Below, in pieces: positions 47,031 through 58,900 of a DNA stretch of 64,000 nucleotides. Within the stretch, counting starts at the first letter, position 1. Every line of letters begins with the position of its first letter. A program made the position numbers and the translations under genes. A model generated the notes under the pieces. It was given only the letters and a program-made list of their open reading frames with translations, had not been told where the DNA came from and did not search any database. The stretch is from Castor canadensis (lineage: Eukaryota > Chordata > Mammalia > Rodentia > Castoridae). The DNA is taken from assembly GCF_047511655.1 (NCBI RefSeq), contig NC_133398.1, positions 112,732,332 to 112,796,331 of the forward strand. Reading direction: 5' to 3'.

Positions 47031-49418
47031 TAATTTTTTAAATACTTCAAAACCCTATTGTCATACTTAAACTTTATGTGTAAATGATATACCTTAATTG
47101 TCTAGAGGATTTTTCAATATTAAATACCCCAACTCCATATTTCTTCAAATGAGGATATATTTAATTTAATGCCTAACCTTGTATTGCAAGATAATTTGCT
47201 TTTTTGTCAAGGTTTACCATGTATTGCATATTACATCTGTGCATATAAATTCAAATATGTGTGTATGAGTTTGAATTGCATGAAGTAATTACATGAATCT
47301 CATGTATGAATTGCATAAAGTAAACATTCATATTGCAGTGTGAGATTTTGTGTTTCCTTTTCTACCACATATTGAAGCATGAAAAAACAACAGTCTCAAG
47401 CTGTAGGTTAGCATTTCTAGGTGTAGGGAATTTTTGTCAAAGTGTGGTTCACTGAGTTTCAGAGGCTGCAGCTGTGTCATTTTAAGAAATATCTGTCCCC
47501 TGCTGGGGCTGTTTTGAGCAGGAAATTTGTTAGAAAGATACATGCAACACAGATGTGTTTGTTCTATACCCTGCCTCACTTGATAATGGTTATTTTCCAA
47601 AAAAAAAAGAAGGGAAAACACCAAAATTGAAGACACAGCCAACATTTATTGTTGTTGTTATATTTATTTTTTCTCTGATTAATGAGTTCAATAAAATTCT
47701 GAGCAGTAGCCAGTAGGAAATAATCATTTTAAGGTTACAGCTTTATAATTGTCTTAGCTTATAGCTAGGATAGCTATAGCAGATGTTCAGAAAAGCTTTT
47801 TTTAAATTGGGAGATAAAATTCCAAAATATATATTTTTGGTTATGGAGAATAGCTCTATAGTAAGAGCTGGCATGTTCACATTTTTATTTCAGTATCTTT
47901 TTTATGTTTTGTTTCTATAGTTCTTTTATATTTGCTAAGCTTGTCAAAGAGTAAAATTAAAATACCTTGCCAGCTGACCAAAATGTGGTGGTATCATGAT
48001 ATGTCACAGTACATTCTACTACATTCCAGGAGGTATGACTTTACTGTATCGTAATCTGTTTATCAAACAGCAAATGCCTGGTAGGTGGCAGTGCAGTGTT
48101 TAGTAGCCCTACTGTGCCCACTGGCATACTCTGCAGTAACCAAGGTAGTATAACCTCCAAGTGTGTGTTTATTATCTCAGTATCCACCTTGCAACTACTA
48201 CAAATATTAACAGGTCCTTTTTTTGCTTTCTTGGCTAATAGTGATCATTTTTACTGCTAACCTCCATATCAAGCCCCAGATACTTAAAAGTAAACCCACT
48301 TTCAGCAATAACTTAAACTAGTTTTGGCTTATAATTTAGTGCAGTTTGATATAAATGGAAGACTACTTTTTTCCATTTACAAATCTAAATAAACCAATGA
48401 CTGGTCACTATTTTTCAGTGTTGTGCTCTGAGTTTATAATTACATTAAGCATTGAGAATGATCTCATGCTTATTACAGCAGTATTGTGCCATCACAGACT
48501 ATGACTCTATTTGTTAACTGTACTTACGCACTTCATGCCTTATTTCAGAAAAGATATAAGGAATATCAGTCTCATGATTGTTCAGTAAGTAATTCAACTA
48601 ATCATTGTATAAATATAACTATACAACCAGTCAGTTAATTCAGAGAAGATTTGCAGGTGTGTAAGGTTCATAATGCATTGTCCATTTAGAACTTATTCAA
48701 AGTAGAACTTTGCTAGGCTTACATCTATAAATATAAATTCACACATACACATAGACCTATATATGTGGGTAAGTATATATAATATACATATATATATTTA
48801 CTCATATACAAAACCATTTTAGAAACAATTGTACTTCAGAACTAAAAGGAATTAGTTGACATTTATTGCAAATTTTGGAATTCTATTCCTTACAGCATTA
48901 TTTAAATGAAAAAGAATCTCCATGTTTGACATTTCAACAAATGTGACAATTATATACCAATTTATTTTCTTTGATGTTCTCTGATTCATTGGTCAATAAA
49001 ATTTGAAATACCAGATTCAAAATCCAAGAGTTAAAAATATTTAATCCCCACTCCTAACCTTTTGCCTTATGTAGAAATTTGCTGTATTCCTTCCATTCAT
49101 TTAATTTCATTACTGTACATTCCTGACTTAACCAATATACAATATAAGCAGAACCCACAAGAAGCCCATACTCTAATGGTAAAGCAGACCAAAAATACAG
49201 CCCCCAATCAACATAGTGAGACAAGTTCTATTTTGTATGCAAGATAAGCATAGGCTCCTGGAGGTGGGCTGGAGAGAAAGAGAGAGAAGCAGTAGCTCAA
49301 GATTTGAGGGAGAGGTTTGTGACTTCAGGAGAAGGATGCTTCTCACAGGAAAATATTGAGTACAGTATTCAGGTTGACATGAACCGGAAGAATCCTTTAA
49401 AAATGCAAAGCCTTGGAG

Positions 49419-49420
<2 letters not shown>
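47031..49420. other. Unassigned sequence with TA-rich tract
   Basis: A TA/TATG-rich stretch lies at 48757-48812. A hAT-like string (GTCAAAGTGTGGTTCACTGAG) occurs near 47437 but cannot be extended. No gene. Confidence 0.45.

Positions 49421-49463
<43 letters not shown>
49421..49463. repeat. CA dinucleotide microsatellite, about 21 units
   Basis: Uninterrupted AC run; produces poly-Cys/Val and poly-Thr/His frames that are not genes. Confidence 0.98.
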
Positions 49464-49466
<3 letters not shown>

Positions 49467-49619
49467 GCATCCTGATGAACAAGGAAGTGGATTTTGTAAG
49501 TATATAAGTAGGTTGATGTGATTCAAATGAAGAGTATTTACAAGAAATGGAATTGAGGCACAAGGCCTCAAAGCCAAGCTAAGCAGTTAGTAGTTACTGA
49601 ATGCTACAGGGAGACACAG

Positions 49620-50100
49620 GATGTTGGAAGCAGGTGGGTCACATTAAAATTTGTGGGTAGCAAGATGAATATAGTGAAAAATAGAGGAAAAGAGACAAGT
49701 TAAGATGCCATTTCTGGAAGCTAGCAGAGAATTCCTGAGGCTATATATAGAAGCAGTGTCAAAATATATATGGTAGGACTTACTGGTTAACATGATTTCA
49801 AGTGGAAAGAAAAGATGAGTCTAGGATACTCCCAGATTCTTATTTTAGAAACTGGAACATGTTGGAGGTATTCAGTGGTTTCTATTTAGATGCTCACTCA
49901 GAAAATAATACTGAGTAGAAAAGTTAATGAGCAATAAAGGAAAGAGAAGTGAATTGAAGATTTCAAAATATATCTTAAAATACATCTATAAGAGCAGAGA
50001 TTTCTAGATTTGGGGAAATTAAGGGAGGTCATGAAGTTCAGAATGTAGACCAATTAAGTTAAATACACATGTAGACACAGAGCAATGAAATTGTCAAGCA
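49620..50100 (-). mobile_element. L2 LINE RT-region fragment, antisense
   Basis: The plus-strand order AATATATATGGTAGGACTTACTGG, AAAGATGAGTCTAGGATACTCCCAGATTCTTATTTTAG, GAAACTGGAACATGTTGGAGG and, farther on, AGAGATTTCTAGATTTGGGGAAAT follows the post-catalytic RT region of L2 in reverse, as in 36776-38320. The catalytic box itself is not clear in this copy. Confidence 0.72.
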
Positions 50101-50308
50101 TGAATTATAAGGAACATCTCAAAAGATGATTGGCAAACAAATTTAAGAATGACTATCAGTAGCAACAAATGCTAGAAAAGCAATGTAACAGTTTCTTCTA
50201 AAGTAAAATTCAGTTAATAGTTAACAGTAAAGTTAAAAATTTTTTCAAGTATACATTAACTTAGAATTTCCTGCTCACATGAATTTGCTGAAAGATCTAC
50301 TAAAGGAT
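50101..50308. other. Unassigned sequence
   Basis: Short AT-rich stretch, nothing recognised. Confidence 0.5.
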
Positions 50309-50535
50309 ATTTATTTATTTATTTATTTGGTAGCACTAAGCAAAGTTGCTAGCAAAACACTATGTTTACAACTTGAGCCACATTCTCAGTCCATTTTATT
50401 TTTGTTTCTTTTTAGATAGAGTCTCCAGGGCTGGCTTTGGACCATGACCCTCTTACCTCTGCCTCCTGAGTATCTGGGAATATATGCTTGTACCTGGCTG
50501 CCCAGTGTTGGGATTGTAACCATGCCTAGCTTAAG
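50309..50535 (-). mobile_element. Composite B1/ID SINE, antisense
   Basis: It starts with a TTTA-type tail (complement of the A-rich 3' end, 50309-50328), then the reversed ID-like part (TTGCTAGCAAAACACTATG, CAACTTGAGCCAC). The reversed 7SL/B1-like part follows (AGATAGAGTCTCCAGGGCTGG, CCTCTGCCTCCTGAGTATCTGGG, CTTGTACCTGGCTG, GTTGGGATTGTAACCATGCC). Imperfect duplications TAAAGGATAT and TTAAGGACAT flank it. Confidence 0.88.
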
Positions 50536-51157
50536 GACATACCTTTGGACAAGAGAGAGAGAGAGAATGCATAATGGAAAGAATGTTTAAAACTGTTTTT
50601 AAAATTCAAACTATCTGCATAAAGATAACTTTTAAGTAACTCTTTACAGTAAAACATGAACCAAAATTCTAGACTGAAAGGATAAATGAGGAAGTTGGGA
50701 ATGTTATTGGATTATTACAGCAGGCTACATCTTATATTTGGAAAGAGAGTACAAAACCTTGAATGACTTTAACTTTAGAAAGTGTTAAATCTGGCAATAT
50801 TAAATCATAGTGTGTGGTTGTGGCACATTCAGACATCAATGGTAACATAAATGGAGTCAGTCACGTTGGAGAGCAGTTGGGCAAGATATAGTCAAATTGG
50901 TGACATGACTGTGCACAGCATAGTACATACTATGAATCAACTAGCAGCAACACTGTTATCAGTGAGTATTTAAAAACTTAATTTTCTTTCACTACAAAAT
51001 AATCAATAGTTGTCCATTTAGAAACTAGAAAATTAAGCAAAATGAAATGAAAGAGAACATTAAATCTCATGTTAAATGAAATACATCAACTATCATGCCA
51101 TCTTAAGTGAGAAAAATAAATTATAAAATACGATATTATTGCATACAGTTGTATTTT
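50536..51157. other. Unassigned sequence
   Basis: Contains a short GA run near 50552-50566. No gene or longer repeat. Confidence 0.5.
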
Positions 51158-51270
51158 GGAGGGTATAGAAGGCCTTGCTACATACCCCAAGGTAGCCTCC
51201 AACTCTCAGTCCTTCTGCTTCTTCCTCTTTCTCTGATTACAGGTGTGGGCCATCACACCTGGCTTTTGTA
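51158..51270 (-). mobile_element. B1-like (7SL-derived) SINE, antisense
   Basis: GTATAGAAGGCCTTGCTACATACCCCAAGGTAGCCTCCAACTC, then CTGCTTCTTCCTCTTTCTCTGATTACAGGTGTGGGCCATCACACCTGGC, is the reverse complement of a 7SL/B1 monomer, whose typical form ends in GCCGGGCGTGG on the other strand. Confidence 0.85.
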
Positions 51271-51610
51271 TAAAGCTTTTTAAAAAACAAAATCATGAAG
51301 GTGCTGTTCATTCATAAAGATTAATAGGAAGGCTATATCCCAGGATGCTATAAAAGAAGGGAATAATCCTGGAATTTAAAAAATCCAAAGGGACCTTCAA
51401 CTCCATCACTTTGCTTTTTTAATATTTTGAAGGAGATGCTTACTATAAACTATCCAGATTATTTTTAATCTTCTCAGAGAATAGTCATCATATGTGCATT
51501 TGGAATTACTTAAATAAAAATAACTTGTCAATGAAAAACTAATTTAACTCATATTTATAAAAAAGTTCATGCCACAGATCAAGGACTTGATCCTATGCTA
51601 AGTGGTTCTT
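51271..51610. other. Unassigned sequence
   Basis: Nothing recognised. Confidence 0.5.
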
Positions 51611-51720
51611 TATATTTTATTCTTTTTTTTCTTTTATTCATATATGCATGCAATATTTGGGTCATTTCTTCCCCCTTTCTCCTGTCCCCTCCTTTACCCC
51701 TCTGCCCCCTTCCTCTACAC
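51611..51720 (-). mobile_element. L1 LINE 3' terminus, antisense, short
   Basis: TTTTTTTTCTTTTATTCATATATGCATGCAATATTTGGGTCATTTC followed by a C-rich run matches 31505-31620 and the reverse complement of 60110-60195. Only the last ~110 bp of the L1 are present. Confidence 0.88.
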
Positions 51721-52820
51721 TAAGGATAGTTGGATGTTGAAAAAATAATTTTCATAATTTGAATTCTCCTCTCCAGAAGGTTAAAATGAGAAAAAATATT
51801 GAAGAATTAATTTGGCCCCTGACATTGGTTTAACTGATAGTGTACCAGGTACATAGGAAGTGTATCTACTCTTTTATTACTTGGTGAACTTGGTTGGATG
51901 GTAAAAAGACACCCAGGCTCAGCCTGGGTAAGGAAGTTAAGGAGACCCTCAGCTTGACCTCAGGAATAGCAAAAGTTTGGTGCTGATGTATCTTTGAAGT
52001 TTTGATCAAGAAAACTGAAGGGGTTATGTTCAGAATGTATATTATTATAGATGCATAATAGCCTCTTAAAAATTCTCCAAACATAAATATCACTGGTTTT
52101 TACCAATAAAATTCTGAATTCCTTTGTTACTATAGTAAAAGAAAAAACATCAAACTTTTGTGTTTGCTTCCCAACCAAGAATACAAAACTCAAGCCCCCC
52201 CCCCCCCAATATGCTGGGAAGCACTTGCCTAAGAAGGCCTAGTTCTCATTCTCCCTCATAGCTCTGTTTTCCACAGGAATGCAGTCTTCTCACAGAACCA
52301 AGATGGGCTTTCATACAGAAGTTAATGTCAATCCAGGGTAAAGTCAGGAAAACAAAAAAGATGGATTGTACTGCTTTTCCTGTGCTTTTTCTCAGCATAT
52401 CATAAAACATGACAATAACAGTGTTCTCAAAACTTATACACCTGGCTAATTAAAACTTTGACACAATGATGTAACATGTTTTAAACACATGAGTTTAACA
52501 GAATACACCCTAGTACTTGTAGACATAAAATCTGAGACATCTGTTTTTCACAAATCTGTTATGTAGGGCATATATTTTGTTGAGTTACAAGTTAGGATTA
52601 CATATGTAGGAGGTAGAATATGAGTGAACTTCCATAGTACCAGGACTCATCTCAATGGCACTGTGTTCTCTGTCTGGGGCCCACACAGTAACTCTTGTGA
52701 AATGTTGGATGGATAGGCTTCTGTATGTGTGTGTATTGGCCAATCAAACCAGAAAGAAAATTTTTATAAAATCAAAAAAATGGGATTTGAACATATGCAC
52801 AAAAGAATTATATCACAGTT
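51721..52820. other. Unassigned sequence with a poly(C) run and possible L2 end
   Basis: Thirteen C residues at 52195-52207. At about 52645-52712 the string TGGCACTGTGTTCTCTGTCTGGGGCCCACACAGTAACTC and GTGAAATGTTGGATGGATAGG resembles an L2 3' end in sense orientation. No gene. Confidence 0.45.
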
Positions 52821-52870
52821 GAGGTGGGGGTGTAGCTCAGTTGTAGAACTCTTGTCTTGCACCTGCCAGC
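52821..52870 (+). mobile_element. tRNA-Ala-like SINE or tRNA pseudogene fragment
   Basis: GGGGGTGTAGCTCAGTTGTAGA at 52826-52847 is very close to the 5' half of tRNA-Ala, including the A box TAGCTCAGTTGTAG. It is followed by an anticodon-arm-like CTTGTCTTGCACCTG and then CCAGCATC, which resembles the tRNA 3' end. The T arm is missing, so it is not a functional tRNA. An ID-type SINE origin is equally possible. Confidence 0.6.
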
Positions 52871-53036
52871 ATCAGAGAGAGAGAGGAACCTGGGGGAGGG
52901 GACTTAAAACCTGTCAGGATGGAATTACATGGTATAGGGACAAGTGTGCCCATACCCATAAGCAAGGAAGGAAAGCGTTTGAACAGAAAGCAAAAAGTGA
53001 AAATGAAGAGGGATAACACAGGAGCGTTTCTTGCTG

Positions 53037-53118
53037 TCAGACTGGTTCAAACAGTAAGTGTTCCTGCTTAGCAAACGTGAGGCACTGAGTTCAAACCCCT
53101 GTGTTGCTGCAAACACAG
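53037..53118 (+). mobile_element. ID-like tRNA-derived SINE arm, sense
   Basis: GACTGGTTCAAACAGTAAGTG, CTGCTTAGCAAACGTGAGGCACTGAGTTCAAACCCC match the right arm of the composite SINE family (compare 18565-18605). The B-box-like GAGTTCAAACC is intact. Confidence 0.82.
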
Positions 53119-53379
53119 TAGCATTTCAGTTCCCAAATGGGAAGACTTTGGTGGTCTTCAGCCATAGGGTTAAGCATGGCAAGGGTCTACTGTCTTTCAG
53201 AGGACAAGTTAAATCACTTTATATTTCAAGATTTACCTTTCATCTAGCATATTTAAATGTATTCTAAAATGAGGAAAAGAAAGTGAACTAGTAGAAGGTG
53301 ATAGAGGGGAACATCAACATTGGTTCTCAGTGTGGTGCAATAGATCTGCATGCCAATTTTTCTTAACCTTTTTACTTTT

Positions 53380-53460
53380 GCATGTGTTTGTGTGCATGTA
53401 TATGTACACATGTGTATAAATGTACATGTATGTATGTACATTTGTATGTATGCATGTATT
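53380..53460. repeat. Degenerate TGTA/TGCA microsatellite
   Basis: Repeated ATGTATGTACAT-type units with alternating purine-pyrimidine character. Confidence 0.85.
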
Positions 53461-53464
53461 TTAT

Positions 53465-53540
53465 GGTGCTGCGGACTGAACTCAAGGTCTTGGGAATGTT
53501 AGGCAATACTCTACAACTGGGTTAGGTTTCAAGCCTTCCA
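53465..53540 (-). mobile_element. ID-like tRNA-derived SINE arm, antisense
   Basis: GGTGCTGCGGACTGAACTCAAGG, TTAGGCAATACTCTACAACTGGGTTAGG is the reverse complement of an ID/tRNA-Ala-type head, with GAACTCAAG in the reverse B-box position. It directly follows the microsatellite. Confidence 0.78.
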
Positions 53541-54839
53541 TCTTTATTTTAAACTAGAAAAGAACATTTCTCTGGTAACTCACTTACATGCCCATTAGCT
53601 GTGCATAGAAGAACTAATACAGAAGCAAAAGTAAGCTCAACATTCTCTGCTCCTCCTTAAATATTTCTTATAGCTAACACACCTTAGATCAGGGCCATGA
53701 GTAATGCTATTTAAAATTATTATAATAACTCTTAATTTGTGTCTTAAGGATTTAATTTTATACACTCAGCAAGCCAAAAACCAGAGACAGCAAAAGGACT
53801 GACTACATGAAATGAGGAAAGTGAATAAAAAGGACTATGATTAATGCTAAACTGTCCTTCTCTGTGCATTATAGATGATAATTGGTTGGTGATCTCAATA
53901 TTCCTCATATATCTCGGGACAAATTCACTTTATTATTAGTTGTTGTAGGTCTTCTCTGCCTGAAGTGGATTCGGTTTTGAATAAATCAATCGGAGCTGGT
54001 TGACTTGGGTTTGGAGTTAACAAGTGGGAAAGTGTGGCATCTTGATACCCAGTGCTCTTCAGCCATTCAGGAGAGTTAGAGGAGGACACAATTCATGGTG
54101 GAAAAGCCTGCTTGTTCATGGAATTTTTATGAGCTTTCTTTAAGTCACAAATGCCTTTTGGGTTCTAAGACAAATTTCCAGTGAACACATGACAATTATA
54201 TCCCTATATTCATTTTTGTTTTCCAAACAAGAAAAGTAGTTTTCATCATGATTGTTTAGAAAAATAAAACCTGATTTGCTGTTGTGATAATCCCAACAAA
54301 TACTAATTTTTGAATTATCCTTTAAATGTTTGCAGTTTATAAGCAGCTAACTCATGGTGTAGAAGTGACAATTGTGTGGAGATATTTAAAATGATTCCAT
54401 CAAAGGAAACAGAAAACTGTTAAATGTAATTTAACTGAAAAATGGATAAAAATTATGAACATTTTCATTTCTGTGTCATCCCCTGCTCTTTTCAAACCAA
54501 AAATGTAATAATTTCAGAATTTACAGTGTAATAGAAATTTAATGATGGTGACTTTCCCTCCACAAATATTAAGGTTAGAATGCAAATAGGAATGTAATTT
54601 TTTTTAAAAAAATGGGAGTCAGACACTTTTATCATAATTTTCCAGATTCTGGCCAACTGGGAATTCCTCAATCATTTTAATTAGAGCTCTATATTTGTTA
54701 CCATCATTTTCACCAGTAAATACTACCTTGTACAGTGCACAAGGGAGTACAATTGGCCTGGCCTCTCATCTCAAGGAGCACTCAGAAACATAGGAGATGT
54801 AAAATAAGTGCATGCTTAACCACAGTTCAAAATAGTAAC
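53541..54839. other. Unassigned AT-rich sequence
   Basis: No gene or microsatellite. CAATTGGCCTGGCCTCTCATCTCAAGGAGCAC at 54750-54783 may already be an L2 tail. Confidence 0.5.
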
Positions 54840-55620
54840 TGCAAAAAAATGCCACAAAATATATAAATACACAGCATAGAGTTTTTTTTAAAATGCAGAA
54901 ATTACATTTAGTTAGAAAGTGAAAGGAAGGTTCATGAAGTTATCAAGACAAGTTGGAGAATGCTTATTATTTGTTAAATGGGAAATTTTTAAGGATTTCG
55001 AAGTGAGGAATGCTTTATGACACTCTGGCATTCATTTAGAGAAAATTGAAACAAGTTGAATATATGTGGCAGGATTTGGGGGGAAGTTTCTTGAGAAGCA
55101 GTAAGAAAAGAAAGAAAAATGTTCCAGAATAATTGTGGAGTGCATGGGGAGGTGAGGGGACCAGGGACAAATGAATGAGAGTTAGGAACATGATGGCGCT
55201 ATCAACCAAAAACCAGAAACCAGGAGGAAGAATTGAACTTGAGTTTGAGATGATTTTGAACATGCAGGTAGAGGTTTACTCAGTAGGATACTGGAAATTG
55301 GAAGTTTAGGGTGATGTTAGATCTAGGAATGTGAATTGGTAGTCACTCCATTGAGATACTAATGAAAATTGGGGAATTTTGTGAAATTGCAGAAAAGCTT
55401 ATCAAGAGAGTAAAAGAAGAGGGTAGGTAGCGAAGTTAGGAAGGAAACTGACATGCAGGGTGATACAGAAAGATGAGAATGAGGAGAAGGACAAATAATC
55501 AGAGGGAGAAAGAGACCCAAGAGAATCCAATAGTGTATCACAGAGTCACAAACCCATTCTCTAAGGGACAGATGGTATTTTAGAGCAAGCCAAGGGGTTT
55601 AAGTTCAACCTACTTGGTCC
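54840..55620 (-). mobile_element. L2 LINE RT-region fragment, antisense
   Basis: GAATTGAACTTGAGTTTGAGATGATTTTGAACATGCAGGTAGAGG, TACTGGAAATTGGAAGTTTAGGG and GATGTTAGATCTAGGAATGTGAATTGGTAGTCA follow the reverse of the L2 RT segment downstream of its catalytic box. The reverse frames at 55036-55263 and 55359-55541 are remnants of it. The L1 at 55640 begins just after, possibly inserted at or near its end. Confidence 0.72.
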
Positions 55621-55920
55621 TGCTCTTGCAGCACTAAAATAACCAGATATGAAATAAAAGAATAACTGATAAAACTTTATTATTCAAAATAGATGGACCA
55701 ATAATTCTTCCATGTTAAGCAGAAACTAAAAAAATATGTGACCAGAAAGCTACAACTACAAAAGATTCTTCAAGGGATTCTGCACACAGAAAGTGAAACC
55801 CAACTTAACCATGAAAAGACAGGCAGCACCAAACCATGGGAAAAGAAAAAGCAAGAAAATAGAGAGTAACCTCAACTTAGGTACACACAATCAAACCTTC
55901 AAACAACTAAGACAACTAAA

Positions 55921-58900
55921 TGACAGGAATCACCACATACCTATCAGTACTAACATTTACTGTTAACAGACTTAATTCACCCATCAAAAGGCACCACTTG
56001 ATGAAATGGATTAAAAAGGAAGATCCAACAATTTGTTGCTAACAGGAGACCCATTTCACTGACAGAAATAAGCATAGGCTTAGGATGAAAGGCTGGAAGA
56101 ATATTTACTAAGATAATGGCCCCTGAAAACAGGCAGGAGTACCAATACTTATCTCTGACAAAGTAGACTTCAAACCTACATTGATCAAACAAGATTAGGA
56201 AGGATATTCTATACTAATAAAAGGGGAAATAGACCAAAAGGAAATAATAATTATCAACCTGTATGCACCCAATTTCATCAAACATACCCTGAAAGACATG
56301 AAAGCATATATTAACTCCAACACAGTGGTTGTGGGAGACTTTAACACTGCATTATCATCAATAGAAAGGTCATCCAAACAAAAAATTAATAAAGAAATCC
56401 TAGATCTAAAATATACAATAGATCAAATGGACCTACTTGATGTCTACAGAACATTTCATCCAACTTCTACACAATATACATTCTTCTCAGCAGCCCATGG
56501 AACCTTCTCCAAAATAGATCATATCTTAGGGCAGAAAGCAAGCCTCAGCAAATATAAGAAATTAGAAATTATACCGTGCATACTATCTGATCACAATGCA
56601 GTAAAACTAGAACTCAACAACAAAAGTAAAGACAAAAAACATGCAAAAGCTGGAAACTAAATAACTCATTACTTAATGAACAATGGATCATTGATAAAAT
56701 AAAAGAGTAAATTAAAAAGTTCCTGAAAGTCAATGAAAATGAAAACACAACTTGCCGTAACCTATGGGACACAGCAAAGGCAGTCCTGAGAGGAAAGTTT
56801 ATAGCCATTAGTGCATATATTAAAAAGACTGAAAGATCCCAAATCAATGACCTAATGACCCATCTCAAACTCCTAGAAAAACAAGAACAAGCAAATCCCA
56901 AAACAAATGGAAGGAAAGAAATAATTAAAATAAGAACTGAAATCAATGAAATAGAAACCAAAAAACCATACGAAGAAATAATGAAACAAAAAGTTTGTTC
57001 TTTGAAAAAATAAACAAGATCAATAGACCCCTGGCAAACCTGACTAAAATGAGGAGAGAAAAAACCCAAATTAGAAGAATCAGGAATGCAAAAGGGGAGA
57101 TAACAACAAACACCATGGAAGTCCAGGAAATCATCAGAGACTACTTTGAGAATCTGTATTTAAAAAATTTGAAAAACTTAAAGAAATGGACAGATTTCTA
57201 GATACATATGATCATCCAAAACTGAACCAAGAAGAAATTAATCACCTGAATAGATCTATAACACAAATTGAAATTGAAGCAGCAACCAAGAGTCTCCCCA
57301 AAAATAACAGTCCAGGACCTGATGGATTCTCTGTTGAATTGTATCAGACATTTAAAGAAGAACTGATTCCAACCCTCCATTATCTTTTCCATGAAATAGA
57401 AAGGGAAGGAAAACTGCCTAATACATTTTATGAAGACAGTATGACACTTATCCCCAAAACAGGCAAAGACACCTCTAAAAAGGAGAACTATAGGCCAATC
57501 TCCTTAATGAACATTGATGCCAAAATCCTCAACAAACTAATGGCAAACCGAATTCAACAACACATCTAAAAGATTATTCACCATGACCAAGTAGGCTTCA
57601 TCCCAGAAATGCAGGAGTGATTCAACATATGAAAATCAATAAACGTAATAAACCACATTAACAGAAGCAAAGACAAAAACCACTTGATCATCTCAATAGA
57701 TGCAGAACAAGCCTTTGATAAGATCCAACACCATTTCATGACAAAAACTCTAAGAAAACTAGGAATAGAAACAAAGTACCTCAACATTATAAAAGCTATG
57801 CATGAAAAACCTACAACCAGCATTATACTTAATGGAGAAAAACTGAAACCATTCCCTCTAAAATCAGCAACAAGACAAGGATGCCCACTATCTCCACTTC
57901 TATTCAACATAATACTAGAATTCCTAGTCAGAGCAATTAGGCAAGAAGAAGGAATAAAAGGAATACAAATAGGTAAAGAAACTGTCAAAATATCCCTATT
58001 TGCAGACAACATGATCCTATACCTTAAAGACCCAAAAAAACTCTACTCAGAAGCTTCTGGACATCATCAATAGCTACAGCAAGGTAGCAGGATATAAAAT
58101 CAACATAGAAAAATCATTAGCATTTCTATACACTAATAATGAGCAAACTGAAAAAGAATGTATGAAAACAATTCCTTTTACAATAGCCTAAAAAAAAATC
58201 AAATACCTAGGTGTAAACCTAACAAAAGATGTGAATAAACTTCTGAAGAAAGAGATTGAGGAAGACTATAGGAAGTGGAGAAATCTCCCATTCTCATGGA
58301 TTGGTAGAATCAACATAGTAAAAATGTCGATACTCCCAAAAGTAATGTACATGTTTAATGCAATTCCCATCAAAATCCCAATGACATTCATTAAAGAGAT
58401 TGAAAAATCTACTGTGAAATTTATATGGAAACACAAGAGGCCACGAATAGCCAAGACAATACTCAGTCAAAAGTACAATGCTGGAAGTATCATGATACCC
58501 GACTTCAAACTATATTACAAAGCAATAACAATAAAAACAACATGGTGGTGGCACAAAAACAGACATGAAGACCAGTGGAACAGAATAGAGGACCCAGATA
58601 TGAAGCCACACAACTATAACCAACTTGTCTTTGACAAAGGAGCTAAAAGTATACGAAGGAGAAATAGCAGCCTCTTCAACAAAAACTGCTGGGAAACTGG
58701 TTAGCAGTCTGCAAAAAACTGAAACTAGATCCATGTATGCTGCCATATACCAATATTAACTCAAAATGGATCAAGGATCTTAATATCAGACCCCAAACTC
58801 TAAAGTTGATACAGGAAAGAGTAGGAAATACTCTGGAGTTAGTAGGTATAGGTAAGAACTTTCTCAACAAAACCCTAGCACCACAGCAACTAAGAGATAG

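Noticed and set aside
52821-52870. Functional tRNA-Ala gene
   Set aside because: The T arm and B box are missing, so no cloverleaf can form.
56614-57069. 151-codon reverse-strand hydrophobic frame as a membrane protein
   Set aside because: It is the antisense shadow of the L1 ORF2 linker; the A-rich sense strand gives Phe/Leu/Ser-rich reverse frames.
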